A stretch of DNA of 64,000 bases from Xanthomonas prunicola (lineage in GTDB: Bacteria > Pseudomonadota > Gammaproteobacteria > Xanthomonadales > Xanthomonadaceae), in the NCBI RefSeq assembly GCF_002846205.1, contig NZ_PHKV01000005.1, forward strand, positions 62,001 through 126,000, given 5' to 3'. Below, piece by piece: positions 53,101 to 61,092 of the stretch; positions within the stretch are counted from its first letter, which is position 1, and every line of letters starts with the position of its first letter. The notes beneath the pieces are model-generated. The model had not been told where the DNA came from, did no database searches, and worked only from the letters and a program-made list of their open reading frames with translations. A program made the translations under genes and the position numbers.

Positions 53101-56100
53101 ATTACCCAGCACCAGGCTGCCGCCGCCGAGCGCAGTCCCGCCGGTATAAGTGTTGGGACCACTCAACACCAGCGTGCCGGTATCGAGCTTCTGCACTGTG
53201 CCGGTGCCGCCGATGGCGACATCGATGGTGGCGGTTGCACCGGGGTCGACGCGGATGATGGTGTTCGCTGCGTTGGCGCTCAATGCGCCACCACCTGCAT
53301 CACTGAGCACATAGCCATCGGTGATGAATTGCATGCCGACGATGCCTTGGGTGCCCTGCACGCCCACGTTGCCCGCGGTGCCGGCAAAGACCGCAAAGCT
53401 GTTCTGCCAGTCGCTATTGGTCAGCCCATCGATCGAGGTCCAGTTGGTGGTACCAGCAGTCCACACGCCGGTGCCGCCATCGGCGATGCCGTTGGCGACA
53501 GTCTGCGCGCCATCCCAGAACTGCACGTTGGTGCCGGATGCCAACAGCACCACATTGACCTGCTGCGCCAATGAGGTCTGCAGTGTGAGCTGGGCGGGGT
53601 CGACCGTGCCCGGCAACGTGCCGAAGCCCATGCCGTTGTTGGTCAACGCGCCGGTGTAATCGATCAAGCGGTACACGCCGGTACCGAAACCGCCGATGTC
53701 GGTGATGTTGAGCGTACCGTCCAACGTCAGGTCGCCGTTGACCGCCAGCACCCCTGTCTGGCTGGGTATTCCCAAGAACGCATCGAGCGTGGCATTGGGT
53801 GCAAAGCTCAGGCTGCCGGTGGTCAGCAGCGAGCCGCTAGTCACCACCAGACGGCCACCGTCGTTCACCGTCACCGCGGCATCGACCACACCGCTCCCGC
53901 TCAGCGTGCCGCCAGCACCTACCGTGAGGCCACCGGTGCTGCCCAGCGCGCCATCCACATCCAGCGTGCCTGCCGTGATCTGCGTGGTGCCGCCGATCGC
54001 GCTGGTACCAGTGACTTGCAGCGTGCCAGTGCCGACCTTTTCAAGATTGCCGGCATCGCTCAACGAACCTGCAAAGGTGCTGCTTGCGTTGTTGACGCCC
54101 AACTGCAGTGTGTTGCCACCCACGATCGCCACATTGCCCAAGCCGGTAACGCTATTCAATGCGGTATTGCTGCCGAGCGAGAGCCCTGCCCCTGCCGCGA
54201 CATCCACGCTGGCGGTCGTCCCCAATGTGCCTGTGGCGGAGGTGGCCAGCACGCCGCTCTGCACCGACACCGGGCCACTGAACAGATTGCTGCCAGACAA
54301 GGTCAACGTGCCCAGGCCGGTCTTGGTCAGCGCACCCGCACCACTGAGCACGCCGGTCAACGCCAGATCGTCCGCACTGGCGATGGTCAGGTTCGCGCCC
54401 AGGTTGACGTTGTTGCCCAGAGCCAGCGCAATCGCATTGCTCAAGGTCGATGTGCCCAGCACCGACAGGCTGCCTGCGCCGAGTGCGGTGGTGCTGCCCA
54501 CCGCCAGCGTGCCGGCGTTCAACAAGCTGCCGCCGACGTAACTGTTGCTGCCATCCAGCGTGAGCGTGGAGGTGCCGTTCTTGATCAGGCTGCCGGCACC
54601 GCTGATCGCACCGGTCAATGCCAGGTCGTTGCTGCCGGGCAAGGTCAACGCACCATCGAGCACCACCGCATTGCCCACCGCCAATGCTTGATTGGTGTCG
54701 AGTGTCGTGCCCGCTGCGGCGGTCAGCGTGCCTGTGCCCAACGCTTGCGCACTACCCAACACCAGGCTGCCGCCGCCAAGTGCGGTACCGCCGGTGTAGG
54801 TGTTGGGCCCACTCAGTACCAATGTGCCGGTGTCGAGCTTTTGCACCCCGCCGAGGCCGGTGATGGCGATATCGATGCTGGCGGTTGCACCTGGGTCCAC
54901 GCGAATGGCGGTCAACGGACCCGTCACCGCCAGTGCGCCCGCGCCGGCATCGGTTAACCGATATCCATCGGTGACGAACTGCAGGCCCCCGATGTTCTGC
55001 GTGCCCTGCACGCCGACTGTGCCTGCAGCGCCGGAAAACACTGCGAAATCGCCTTGCCAGGTGCTGTTGGCGCTGCCGTCCTGGCCGGTCCAGTTAGTGC
55101 CCGCGCCCCAGGTACCGGAGCCGCCATCGACGGTGCCATTGGCCGTGGTCTGCACGCCGTCCCAGAACTGCACGATGCTGCCCGGTGCGGTCACTACCAG
55201 ATTGAGTTGCTGGCTGATGGCGGTCTGCAAAGCGAGCTGGCTGATGTCTACGCTGCCGGGAAACAGGCCAATCAGCATGCCGTTATTGGTGAGCGCGCCG
55301 GTGTAGTCGATCAAGCGGTACACGCCGGTGCCGAAGCCACCGAGATCGGTGATATTGAGCGTGCCGTCCAGGGTGAGATTGCCATTGACCTCAAGCAGTC
55401 GCGTTGCGCTTGGCGCACCCAACGCCACATCGACAAACGCGCCCGGTGCCAGCGTCAACGCGCCCACACTCAGCGACGAACCGCTGGTCAGTGCGAGCCG
55501 GCCACCATCGCTGACGGTCACGGCAGCGCCCACGTTACCGGCGGTGCCGGTGCCGGTCAGCGTGCCGCCCGAGGCCACGTTCAATGCGCTGGTGCCGAGG
55601 CTGCCGACCACATCGAGCGTGCCCCCGCTGACCTGCGTGGTGCCGCCGATGGCGCTGGTGCCGAGCAAACGCACGGTGCCGGTACCCACCTTGTCCAGAT
55701 TACCGCCACCGCCCAGGCTGCCGGCAAAATCGCCGCCACCCAGTTGCAGGGTGGCACCGGTATCGGTATCCACGCCGCCCGCACCGCTGAGCGCGTTGAT
55801 CAAGCCACCGTTGGTCAGATTCAACAGCGCACCTGCCGCGACATCGACATTGCTTGCGTTGCCCAACGAGGCAGCGGTGCTTGCCACCACGGTGCCAGCC
55901 TGGATCGCCAACGGGCCGGTGTAACTATTGTTGCCGCTCAAGGTCAGCGTGCCGAGTCCGGTCTTGATCAGATCGCCGCTTCCGCTGATGGCGCCGCTGG
56001 CCAGCATGTCTGCGGCGTTCTCCACGGTGAGCGCAGCGTTCAGTGCAATATCGTTGCCCAGCGCCACGGCGACCGCATTGCTCAATACCGAATTGCCGAG

Positions 56101-59100
56101 CACCGACAGGCTGCCGGTGCCCAGTGCATTGTCGGCCCCCACCGCAATCGTGCCCGCGTTCAAGCTCGTGCCACCGCTGTAGCTGTTGCTCGCATTGAGC
56201 GACAACGTCGTGGTGCCGTTCTTGATCAGGCTGCCGGTGCCGCTGATGGTGCCATCCAAGGCCAGATCGTTGCTGCCGAGCAGCGTCAGTGGAGCGTTCA
56301 ACAAGACGTCGTTGCCCACCGCCAACACGGCGGTGGTATCCAGTTCGGCCGCGCCGCCGACCACCAGGCCGCCCACGCCGAGCGCGTCATTGTTGCCAAG
56401 TACCAGCCGCCCTGCGTCCAGCGCAACGCTGCCGCTGAAGCTATTTGCGTTGCCCAGTGTCAACGTGGCATTGCCTTGTTTGTTGAGACCACCGATGCCG
56501 CTGATGACGCCATTGAGCGCGATATCCTGGTTTCCCGGCAATGTCAGCGTGCCATTCAACGCAACTGCGTTGCCCAGTGCCACGGCGGTGCTCGCATCCA
56601 ATGTGGTACCGCCTGCGGCGGTCAGGGTGCCGACACCCAATGCGGTATCGCTGCCAACCAGCAACGACCCGCTCTGCAATTGCAGCCCGCCGCCCCAGGT
56701 GTTGTTGCCGTTGAGTGTGAGCGTTTGCGTGCCGGTCTTGATCAGGCTGCCGGCGCCATCGATCACGCCATCGAGCCTGAGGTTTTGTCCATCGACCGTC
56801 AGCGCACCATCCACGGTGACCGCGTTCTGCAAGGTCACTGCGGTGGCGGCATTGAGCAGCGTGCCGTTGGCGGCGGTGAGTGCGCCGCTGCCCAGCGCGG
56901 TATCGCTCCCCACCACCAGGGCGCCGTCGTTCAATAGCGTGCCGCCGGTGTAGACGTTGTTGCCGTTGAGTGTGAGCGCACCAGTGCCCTGCTTGACCAG
57001 GCTGCCGGTGCCGCTCACGGTGCCGGTCAGACCCAGGTCGTTGTTGCCGGTCAACGACAGCGCGCCATTGACCACCACATCGTTACCCACCGTGGTCGCG
57101 GTCGTGGCCTGCAGTTGTGTGCCGCCGGCTGCGGTCAACACGCCGCTGCCCAACGCAGCGCCGCTGCCGATCAACAAACTGCCCGCGTTGAGATCCACGC
57201 CGCCGTTGAAGGTGTTTGCACCAGTCAGGGTCAGCGCCGCAGCGCCGTTCTTGATCAAGCCACCGACGCCGCTGATGCCTCCATTGAGGGTCAGGTCCTG
57301 GCTGCCACCCAGTTGCAGATCCGCATCCAATACCACGTTGTTGGCGAGTACACGTGCAGCGGTGCTATCGAGCAGGCCGCCGCTCACGCTCAGGCTGCCT
57401 GCCCCGAGTGCGCTATCGCTGCCCAGAATCAGGCTGCCCGCAGTCAGGCGTGTGCCGCCCAGATAGGTGTTGTTGCCGGTCAGGGTCAGGCTGGCCGGGC
57501 CGAGTTTATCCAGGCTGCCGGCGCCGCTGATGGCACCGGTGAGCGTGAGCGCATTGCTGCCACCCACATTGAGCTGCCCTGCCAGTGCAATCGCATTGGC
57601 GAGCGTGCTCACCACGGCGGTGTCCAGCGTGGTGCCCGCCGCTGCGGCCAGTGTCCCGCTACCGAGCGCGGTATCGCTGCCCACCGTGAGCTTGCCGGTA
57701 GTGAGCGCGGTGCCGCCGCTATAGGTGTTGTTGCCGCTTAGCGTGAGATCGCCGCCGGATTTAACCAGGCTGCCGGCACCGCTGATGCTGCCGCCCAACG
57801 TCAACGCTTGCGCGCCGTTGAGCGTCAGTGCGCCGGCGCTCAGCGTCACTGCATTAGTTAGCGTGGCGGCGGCCGTATTCTGCAAGGTCGCAGCGCCAGT
57901 GACATTCAACGCACCGGTGCCCAGTGCGGTCCCGCTGGCCACCTGCAAGGTGCCGGCATTGAGGCTGGTGCCACCGGTATAGGTGTTCAAGCCGCCCAGC
58001 GTCAGCGTACCGGTGCCGAGTTTGTTCAATGTACCGGCGCCGCTGATGGTGCCGGTGAGATTCAACGCGTTGCCGCTACTGCCGACGCCCATCGTTCCGG
58101 TCAGCGCAATCGCGTTGCCCAGCGTGGTCGCAGCCGTCGCATCGAGTTCGCCACCGCTGGCGGTGAGCGTGCCGGTGCCCAATGCTGCATTCGAACCGAC
58201 CACCAACCGCCCGGCGCTGAGCGTGGTGCCGCCGGTGTAGGCATTGGCATTGGTCAGCGTGAGATCGGCGGTGCCGCTCTTGATCAAGCTGCCGGCACCG
58301 TTGATGGCGCCGCTGAGCGTGAGTGCTTGTGTGCCGGTCAAGCTCAGCGGCGCAGCAAGGCTGATGCCATTGGCCACCGTCATCGGCGTAGTGGTGCTCA
58401 GGCTGGATGCGCCGGTGACATTCAATGCGCCCGTGCCCAGCGCGGAGGCGGTACCCAATTGCAGCGTACCCGATGCCAGGTTGGTGCCACCGGTGTAGGT
58501 ATTGAGTCCGCCGAGCGTAAGCGTGCCCGCCCCGGTTTTGTTGACACCACCAACGCCAGCGAGCGTGCCACTCAAGGTCAGCGCGTTGCCGCTGGCGCCC
58601 AGGCCCAGCGTATTGGTCAGTGCGAAATTATTGGTCAGCGACAGTGGCGCAGTGTTATCCAGCAAACCACCTGCTGCAGTGACCGTGCCAGTGCCGAGCG
58701 CACCGGAGGTTTCCAGCAGTACGCTTCCCGCGCCCAAAGTGGTGCCACCGCTGTAGGTATTGCTGCCGCCCAGGGTCAGCGTGCCGGTGCCAACCTTGTT
58801 GAGGACTCCGGTGCCACTGATCGTGCCTCCAATCCGTAGGGCGTTTGTGCCGCCGATACCGACCGTGTTGCTCAGCGAAAATGCATTGGCCAGGTTCACC
58901 GAAGCACCAGCCAATACGCTGCCCCCGGATGCGGTGACGGTGCCGGTGCCCAACGCATTGTTGGTGCCGACCGTCAAGGCGCCATTGATCAAGTTGACGC
59001 CACCGGCAAACGTGCTGGCACCGGTCAGCGCCAGTCCGCCAGTGCCGGTTTTGGTCAACGCACCGGCGCCGGTCATCGGGCTGCCGACGGTCAAGGTATT

Positions 59101-60318
59101 GCTACCCTGCACGATCAGGCCGCCCGCGCCCAGCGCAATGCCATTGGTCGGTGCCAGCGTCAGGTCCGCAGCCGTGGCTTCGAGCGTGCCGCCGTTGGCG
59201 GTGATGGTGTTGCCCAACTGCGCGGGATTGGCGAACTGCAACACGCCGCCATTGAGCGCGCTGTTGCCGAAGTTGCTCGCGCCGCCCACCGACCAGGTGC
59301 CGCTATTGACGCGCAAATTACCGAAATTGATGTACTGCGCAGTACTCAACGTCCCTGTGCCGGTGCTGCCGCTGCCGGTACCACCTGCAGAATTTTGCAG
59401 GATCAGCGTGTTGTTGCCGCCCAGGCCGCCGTCCACGACGCCGGTCTGCGCAAAGCTCAGCAAGCCGCCGGGGCCGAGTAGTTCGAGTGCGAGTCCACCG
59501 GCGCTATTGACGCTGCCGCCGGTTACCGCGGTGAAGTTATTGATGCTGCCCGCACCCATCGAAACACTGCCGTTGATGGTGCCTGCGTTGACGAACGTAT
59601 TGCCGGTGGCGGAACTCTGAAAGCCCACCCGCCCGTTGATAGTGCCGGTATTGACGGCGTTGACGGCTCCGCCGCCTGTTACCGCGATCACCGGGGTGTC
59701 CACACCCAGAATCGACAGCCCCGCCAGCGGGCGGCTATCGATTACGCCAGCATTGTTGAGCTGCACCGTGCCGTTGCTGGCCGACGTCAGCCCGAGCGCC
59801 ATGCCGTCGAGATTGAGCAGATTGGCGCCGAGCAAGCCGCCAGTACCGTAGATCATGCCGCTGGCAAGATTGTTGACGGACACTGCAGTAGAGCTGGCGT
59901 TGCCCATGGTCACACCGGTGCTGAGCACCGAGAGCAACCCGAGCACGGAGGGGTCGATCGTGCCGGCGTTGGTGAGCGTGGAATTGGTGCCACTCAAGGC
60001 AATGGCGGTACCGCCCAACAGGCCGGCGGTCATTTGGCTGCCGGACGCAATATTCACGGTCAGGTTGTTTGCGCTGCTGGCAAAGCTGTTGCTGGTGACC
60101 GGAATACCCGAACACGTGACCGTCGCGCCCGCTGTCGGAATGGCTGGCGTGCACGCGCCCCAGGCCAGACCCGGTGCGGCGGCCCCCACCGCCAGGACGA
60201 CCAGGGCCGGCAAAACACGCCGGGTAGAGCCGGGCTTGCGACGCCGACGCACCAATTCATGCGTCACCACCCAATTGCCGATGGCAGCATTCCAGACCAG
60301 CGCAAATGCACGATTCAT
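50125..60318 (-). CDS. Giant repeat-rich autotransporter (PATR passenger)
   Basis: A 3,397-residue type V secreted surface protein. The N-terminus is an extended signal peptide region (MNRAFALVWNAAIGNWVV) followed by an ordinary signal ending near LAWGA. The passenger is almost wholly Gly/Thr/Asn/Ser-rich autotransporter-associated repeats of the pattern NTYxGGTxLxAG, expected to fold as a long beta-helix. Three repeat classes are visible: twelve ~86-residue units, two ~549-residue super-repeats and five 64-residue units. The last ~280 residues are an autotransporter beta-barrel (from about VWITGRSLP) ending VTWGVSF, with a terminal aromatic residue. AGGGGAA lies 8 nt before the ATG. An adhesin or biofilm role is likely. 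The complementary strand shows long open frames only because the repeats lack stop codons there. Confidence 0.95.
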   Translation of the reverse strand: MNRAFALVWNAAIGNWVVTHELVRRRRKPGSTRRVLPALVVLAVGAAAPGLAWGACTPAIPTAGATVTCSGIPVTSNSFASSANNLTVNIASGSQMTAGLLGGTAIALSGTNSTLTNAGTIDPSVLGLLSVLSTGVTMGNASSTAVSVNNLASGMIYGTGGLLGANLLNLDGMALGLTSASNGTVQLNNAGVIDSRPLAGLSILGVDTPVIAVTGGGAVNAVNTGTINGRVGFQSSATGNTFVNAGTINGSVSMGAGSINNFTAVTGGSVNSAGGLALELLGPGGLLSFAQTGVVDGGLGGNNTLILQNSAGGTGSGSTGTGTLSTAQYINFGNLRVNSGTWSVGGASNFGNSALNGGVLQFANPAQLGNTITANGGTLEATAADLTLAPTNGIALGAGGLIVQGSNTLTVGSPMTGAGALTKTGTGGLALTGASTFAGGVNLINGALTVGTNNALGTGTVTASGGSVLAGASVNLANAFSLSNTVGIGGTNALRIGGTISGTGVLNKVGTGTLTLGGSNTYSGGTTLGAGSVLLETSGALGTGTVTAAGGLLDNTAPLSLTNNFALTNTLGLGASGNALTLSGTLAGVGGVNKTGAGTLTLGGLNTYTGGTNLASGTLQLGTASALGTGALNVTGASSLSTTTPMTVANGISLAAPLSLTGTQALTLSGAINGAGSLIKSGTADLTLTNANAYTGGTTLSAGRLVVGSNAALGTGTLTASGGELDATAATTLGNAIALTGTMGVGSSGNALNLTGTISGAGTLNKLGTGTLTLGGLNTYTGGTSLNAGTLQVASGTALGTGALNVTGAATLQNTAAATLTNAVTLSAGALTLNGAQALTLGGSISGAGSLVKSGGDLTLSGNNTYSGGTALTTGKLTVGSDTALGSGTLAAAAGTTLDTAVVSTLANAIALAGQLNVGGSNALTLTGAISGAGSLDKLGPASLTLTGNNTYLGGTRLTAGSLILGSDSALGAGSLSVSGGLLDSTAARVLANNVVLDADLQLGGSQDLTLNGGISGVGGLIKNGAAALTLTGANTFNGGVDLNAGSLLIGSGAALGSGVLTAAGGTQLQATTATTVGNDVVVNGALSLTGNNDLGLTGTVSGTGSLVKQGTGALTLNGNNVYTGGTLLNDGALVVGSDTALGSGALTAANGTLLNAATAVTLQNAVTVDGALTVDGQNLRLDGVIDGAGSLIKTGTQTLTLNGNNTWGGGLQLQSGSLLVGSDTALGVGTLTAAGGTTLDASTAVALGNAVALNGTLTLPGNQDIALNGVISGIGGLNKQGNATLTLGNANSFSGSVALDAGRLVLGNNDALGVGGLVVGGAAELDTTAVLAVGNDVLLNAPLTLLGSNDLALDGTISGTGSLIKNGTTTLSLNASNSYSGGTSLNAGTIAVGADNALGTGSLSVLGNSVLSNAVAVALGNDIALNAALTVENAADMLASGAISGSGDLIKTGLGTLTLSGNNSYTGPLAIQAGTVVASTAASLGNASNVDVAAGALLNLTNGGLINALSGAGGVDTDTGATLQLGGGDFAGSLGGGGNLDKVGTGTVRLLGTSAIGGTTQVSGGTLDVVGSLGTSALNVASGGTLTGTGTAGNVGAAVTVSDGGRLALTSGSSLSVGALTLAPGAFVDVALGAPSATRLLEVNGNLTLDGTLNITDLGGFGTGVYRLIDYTGALTNNGMLIGLFPGSVDISQLALQTAISQQLNLVVTAPGSIVQFWDGVQTTANGTVDGGSGTWGAGTNWTGQDGSANSTWQGDFAVFSGAAGTVGVQGTQNIGGLQFVTDGYRLTDAGAGALAVTGPLTAIRVDPGATASIDIAITGLGGVQKLDTGTLVLSGPNTYTGGTALGGGSLVLGSAQALGTGTLTAAAGTTLDTNQALAVGNAVVLDGALTLPGSNDLALTGAISGAGSLIKNGTSTLTLDGSNSYVGGSLLNAGTLAVGSTTALGAGSLSVLGTSTLSNAIALALGNNVNLGANLTIASADDLALTGVLSGAGALTKTGLGTLTLSGSNLFSGPVSVQSGVLATSATGTLGTTASVDVAAGAGLSLGSNTALNSVTGLGNVAIVGGNTLQLGVNNASSTFAGSLSDAGNLEKVGTGTLQVTGTSAIGGTTQITAGTLDVDGALGSTGGLTVGAGGTLSGSGVVDAAVTVNDGGRLVVTSGSLLTTGSLSFAPNATLDAFLGIPSQTGVLAVNGDLTLDGTLNITDIGGFGTGVYRLIDYTGALTNNGMGFGTLPGTVDPAQLTLQTSLAQQVNVVLLASGTNVQFWDGAQTVANGIADGGTGVWTAGTTNWTSIDGLTNSDWQNSFAVFAGTAGNVGVQGTQGIVGMQFITDGYVLSDAGGGALSANAANTIIRVDPGATATIDVAIGGTGTVQKLDTGTLVLSGPNTYTGGTALGGGSLVLGNAQALGTGTLTAAAGTALDTSQALTVGNAVVLNGALTLPGSNDLALTGAISGAGGLIKNGTSTLTLSGNNSYVGGTVLSDGNLAVGSNTALGSGVLSVTGDSVLSNPVAAALGNAVTLGAALTVDNPADLTLAGNIDGNGALIKINTGTLTLDGSNTYSGGTTLTAGTLVGDSASLQGAIVDNATLAFNQVADGVFNGSITGTGTVVKDGAGALLLNGANGYTGGTSIVAGTLIGDSASLQGDITNNAALVFNQTTGGVYAGAVSGSGSLEKTGSGVLQLLGANTYTGGTVISAGSLVGNTTSLQGDVVDNATLIFDQASDGAFAGVVSGTGSVIKQGAGALTLVAPNTYSGGTTIASGSLIGTTDSLQGNIVDNAVLVFDQATDGTYAGNVTGSGALIKEGAGALTLQGGNSYLGGTTINAGTLIGNTASLQGDITNNSTLTFLQNNAGRYAGRLFGVGRFIKLGTGTLLLTANSSTFTGPTEVNAGTLSVGNLANPGAALGGPVTVGPGGTLTGSGSIGSLVSSGTVAIGGTGGTLSVGGNATFASGSTLQVTPGDGGVVTPVTVGGAATVATGTTLELVRATDIPLFTEIPVISASGGLTGQFTNVVSDYAFIEPNVSTTATALSITFGRNTVGMVDAVTTPNQQSTAAAVDGLPNTSPIYQAVVRLPDDPEAVRTAFASLSGESHASTATALLDSRFLNSGIGNHLRGDSQNSMVGDTLVWITGRSLPNRVDGDANAVSVRREDNGVMAGAERRFGEGSVVGIAVGNQDIESWSREWGDRADVDGTHAGVYGRTDWSAFSLQGAVDYASYSVDSTRRVMLPDVFEERLSSSYDATAVTVSLEAAWNLRTKDAIYSPFIAADYTRLKTDGFTERGGIAALSVDSASDTFSTATLGVRGHWGLGQKAALYASAGWRHAFGDRSVQRSAGFVGTASEFSVQSVTLAKNAAIGEFGVSLVTSPSSRLALSLQGLNGDGQTAYGGQVTWGVSF
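51690..52650 (-). repeat. Five tandem 192-bp repeats in the large autotransporter
   Basis: The period is 64 codons; each unit contains GTLIGxxxSLQGDI, the NNAxLxFxQ segment and GxGxLxKxGxGxLxL. The units are shorter and different from the 86-codon class and lie nearest the beta-barrel. Confidence 0.8.
52860..56160 (-). repeat. Two ~1.65-kb super-repeats in the large autotransporter
   Basis: Matching segments are offset by 1,647 bp (549 codons). For example, GTACACGCCG starts at 53671 and again at 55318 inside longer near-identical stretches. Both copies contain NGDLTLDGTLNIT or NGNLTLDGTLNIT, GGFGTGVYRLIDYTGAL and a VQFWDG segment. This is a duplication of a large passenger block. Confidence 0.8.
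55924..59030 (-). repeat. Twelve tandem ~258-bp repeats in the large autotransporter
   Basis: The period is 86 codons; each unit starts with a YxGGT-like turn and contains ALGTGxLxxxGG, a run of alternating hydrophobic residues, and IxGxGxLxKxGxGxLTLxG(x)N. Units run from TFAGGVNL to SYSGGTSL in the protein. The constant period suggests whole beta-helix turns and in-register duplication. Confidence 0.85.
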
Positions 60319-61092
60319 TTAAATTCCCCTGATTGCCGAGCAGAAACCGACGCGCGCCCATGCACGCGCCTCCAAAGGCGGGATTGGAATAACGGCAGAG
60401 CTTGTTTAACGCAGCAACGCTATTCCAGCGAGCATCGATCCAGAGCCAGCGACGACCCTGAAACGAACACATTGATTAATACCACTTTCAAATTACCCCA
60501 TTGAGGAATTAATAGTTTAATTGAAACACCTGAAACTGTGCCGAGCATCACTAACCTAAAATTCACACATGACACAAGCGAAATATGTCGACTGGTTTGC
60601 TTGTGCTCGCCAAGTCAATTCACTGACTCATCCGTCATCGCGCACAACAGTCGCGCCGCCTGATTTGCCAAAATAACCTTTATTCATCGAGAATTTGCAA
60701 GGAACTGGACTGGATGAGGCCGGATTATTCAAAGCAGGCTGATGCATGTCGAGTTGGCCCTCACCTCTATTCATAATCTTCTTTTTCAATAAACTTGCTG
60801 CACCGCAAAGTCCGCGTGAATTCACATTAACGGATGGGTCCGGTCATCCATGAGTTCGCCTCAACGATTAATACCACTACCCATTCGACATCAGACTCCG
60901 GAGTGAGGTATTTGTATGTCGCGGGCGCAACAGCAGCGTTTATGGTCGGGACTGCTATCCTGCTGAACATCTGAAATAACTCGAAGGCGATAAGTGTCAC
61001 GCGCAGTTTGCGCAGAGGTCATCACCTATCGATGACCTCGGTTTGTTTCTAGTAGCAGTGCAGTGTGTGATCTTCAACACGGAACTGACGAC
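60319..61092. other. AT-rich intergenic region between divergent genes
   Basis: About 770 bp separates the large autotransporter (minus) from the EAL gene (plus). Much of it, especially 60480-60830, is AT-rich. It should hold both promoters. One possible small peptide gene (60628-60774) lies inside. Very short frames with good SD-like sequence (for example near 60917) are noted but not supported as genes. Confidence 0.5.
60628..60774 (-). CDS. Possible small peptide gene, unknown function
   Basis: An open frame of 48 codons from the ATG at 60774, or 39 from the ATG at 60747. The latter has a GAGGTGAGG site 11 nt upstream. The peptide contains PASSSPVPCKFSMNKGYFGK followed by a Gly/Val/Asp end, with one cysteine. 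It has no signal peptide, and no modification genes are adjacent. I do not recognise it. Gene status rests only on the start signals and its place upstream of, and on the same strand as, the large autotransporter. Confidence 0.3.
   Translation of the reverse strand: MNRGEGQLDMHQPALNNPASSSPVPCKFSMNKGYFGKSGGATVVRDDG

Noticed and set aside
50731..60322. Long open frames on the plus strand opposite the large autotransporter (up to ~627 codons), several repeated as 85-codon frames.
   Set aside because: They follow the 258-bp repeat period of the minus-strand gene and arise because the repeat lacks stops in the antisense frames. They show no independent domains and their composition is that of a mirror frame.
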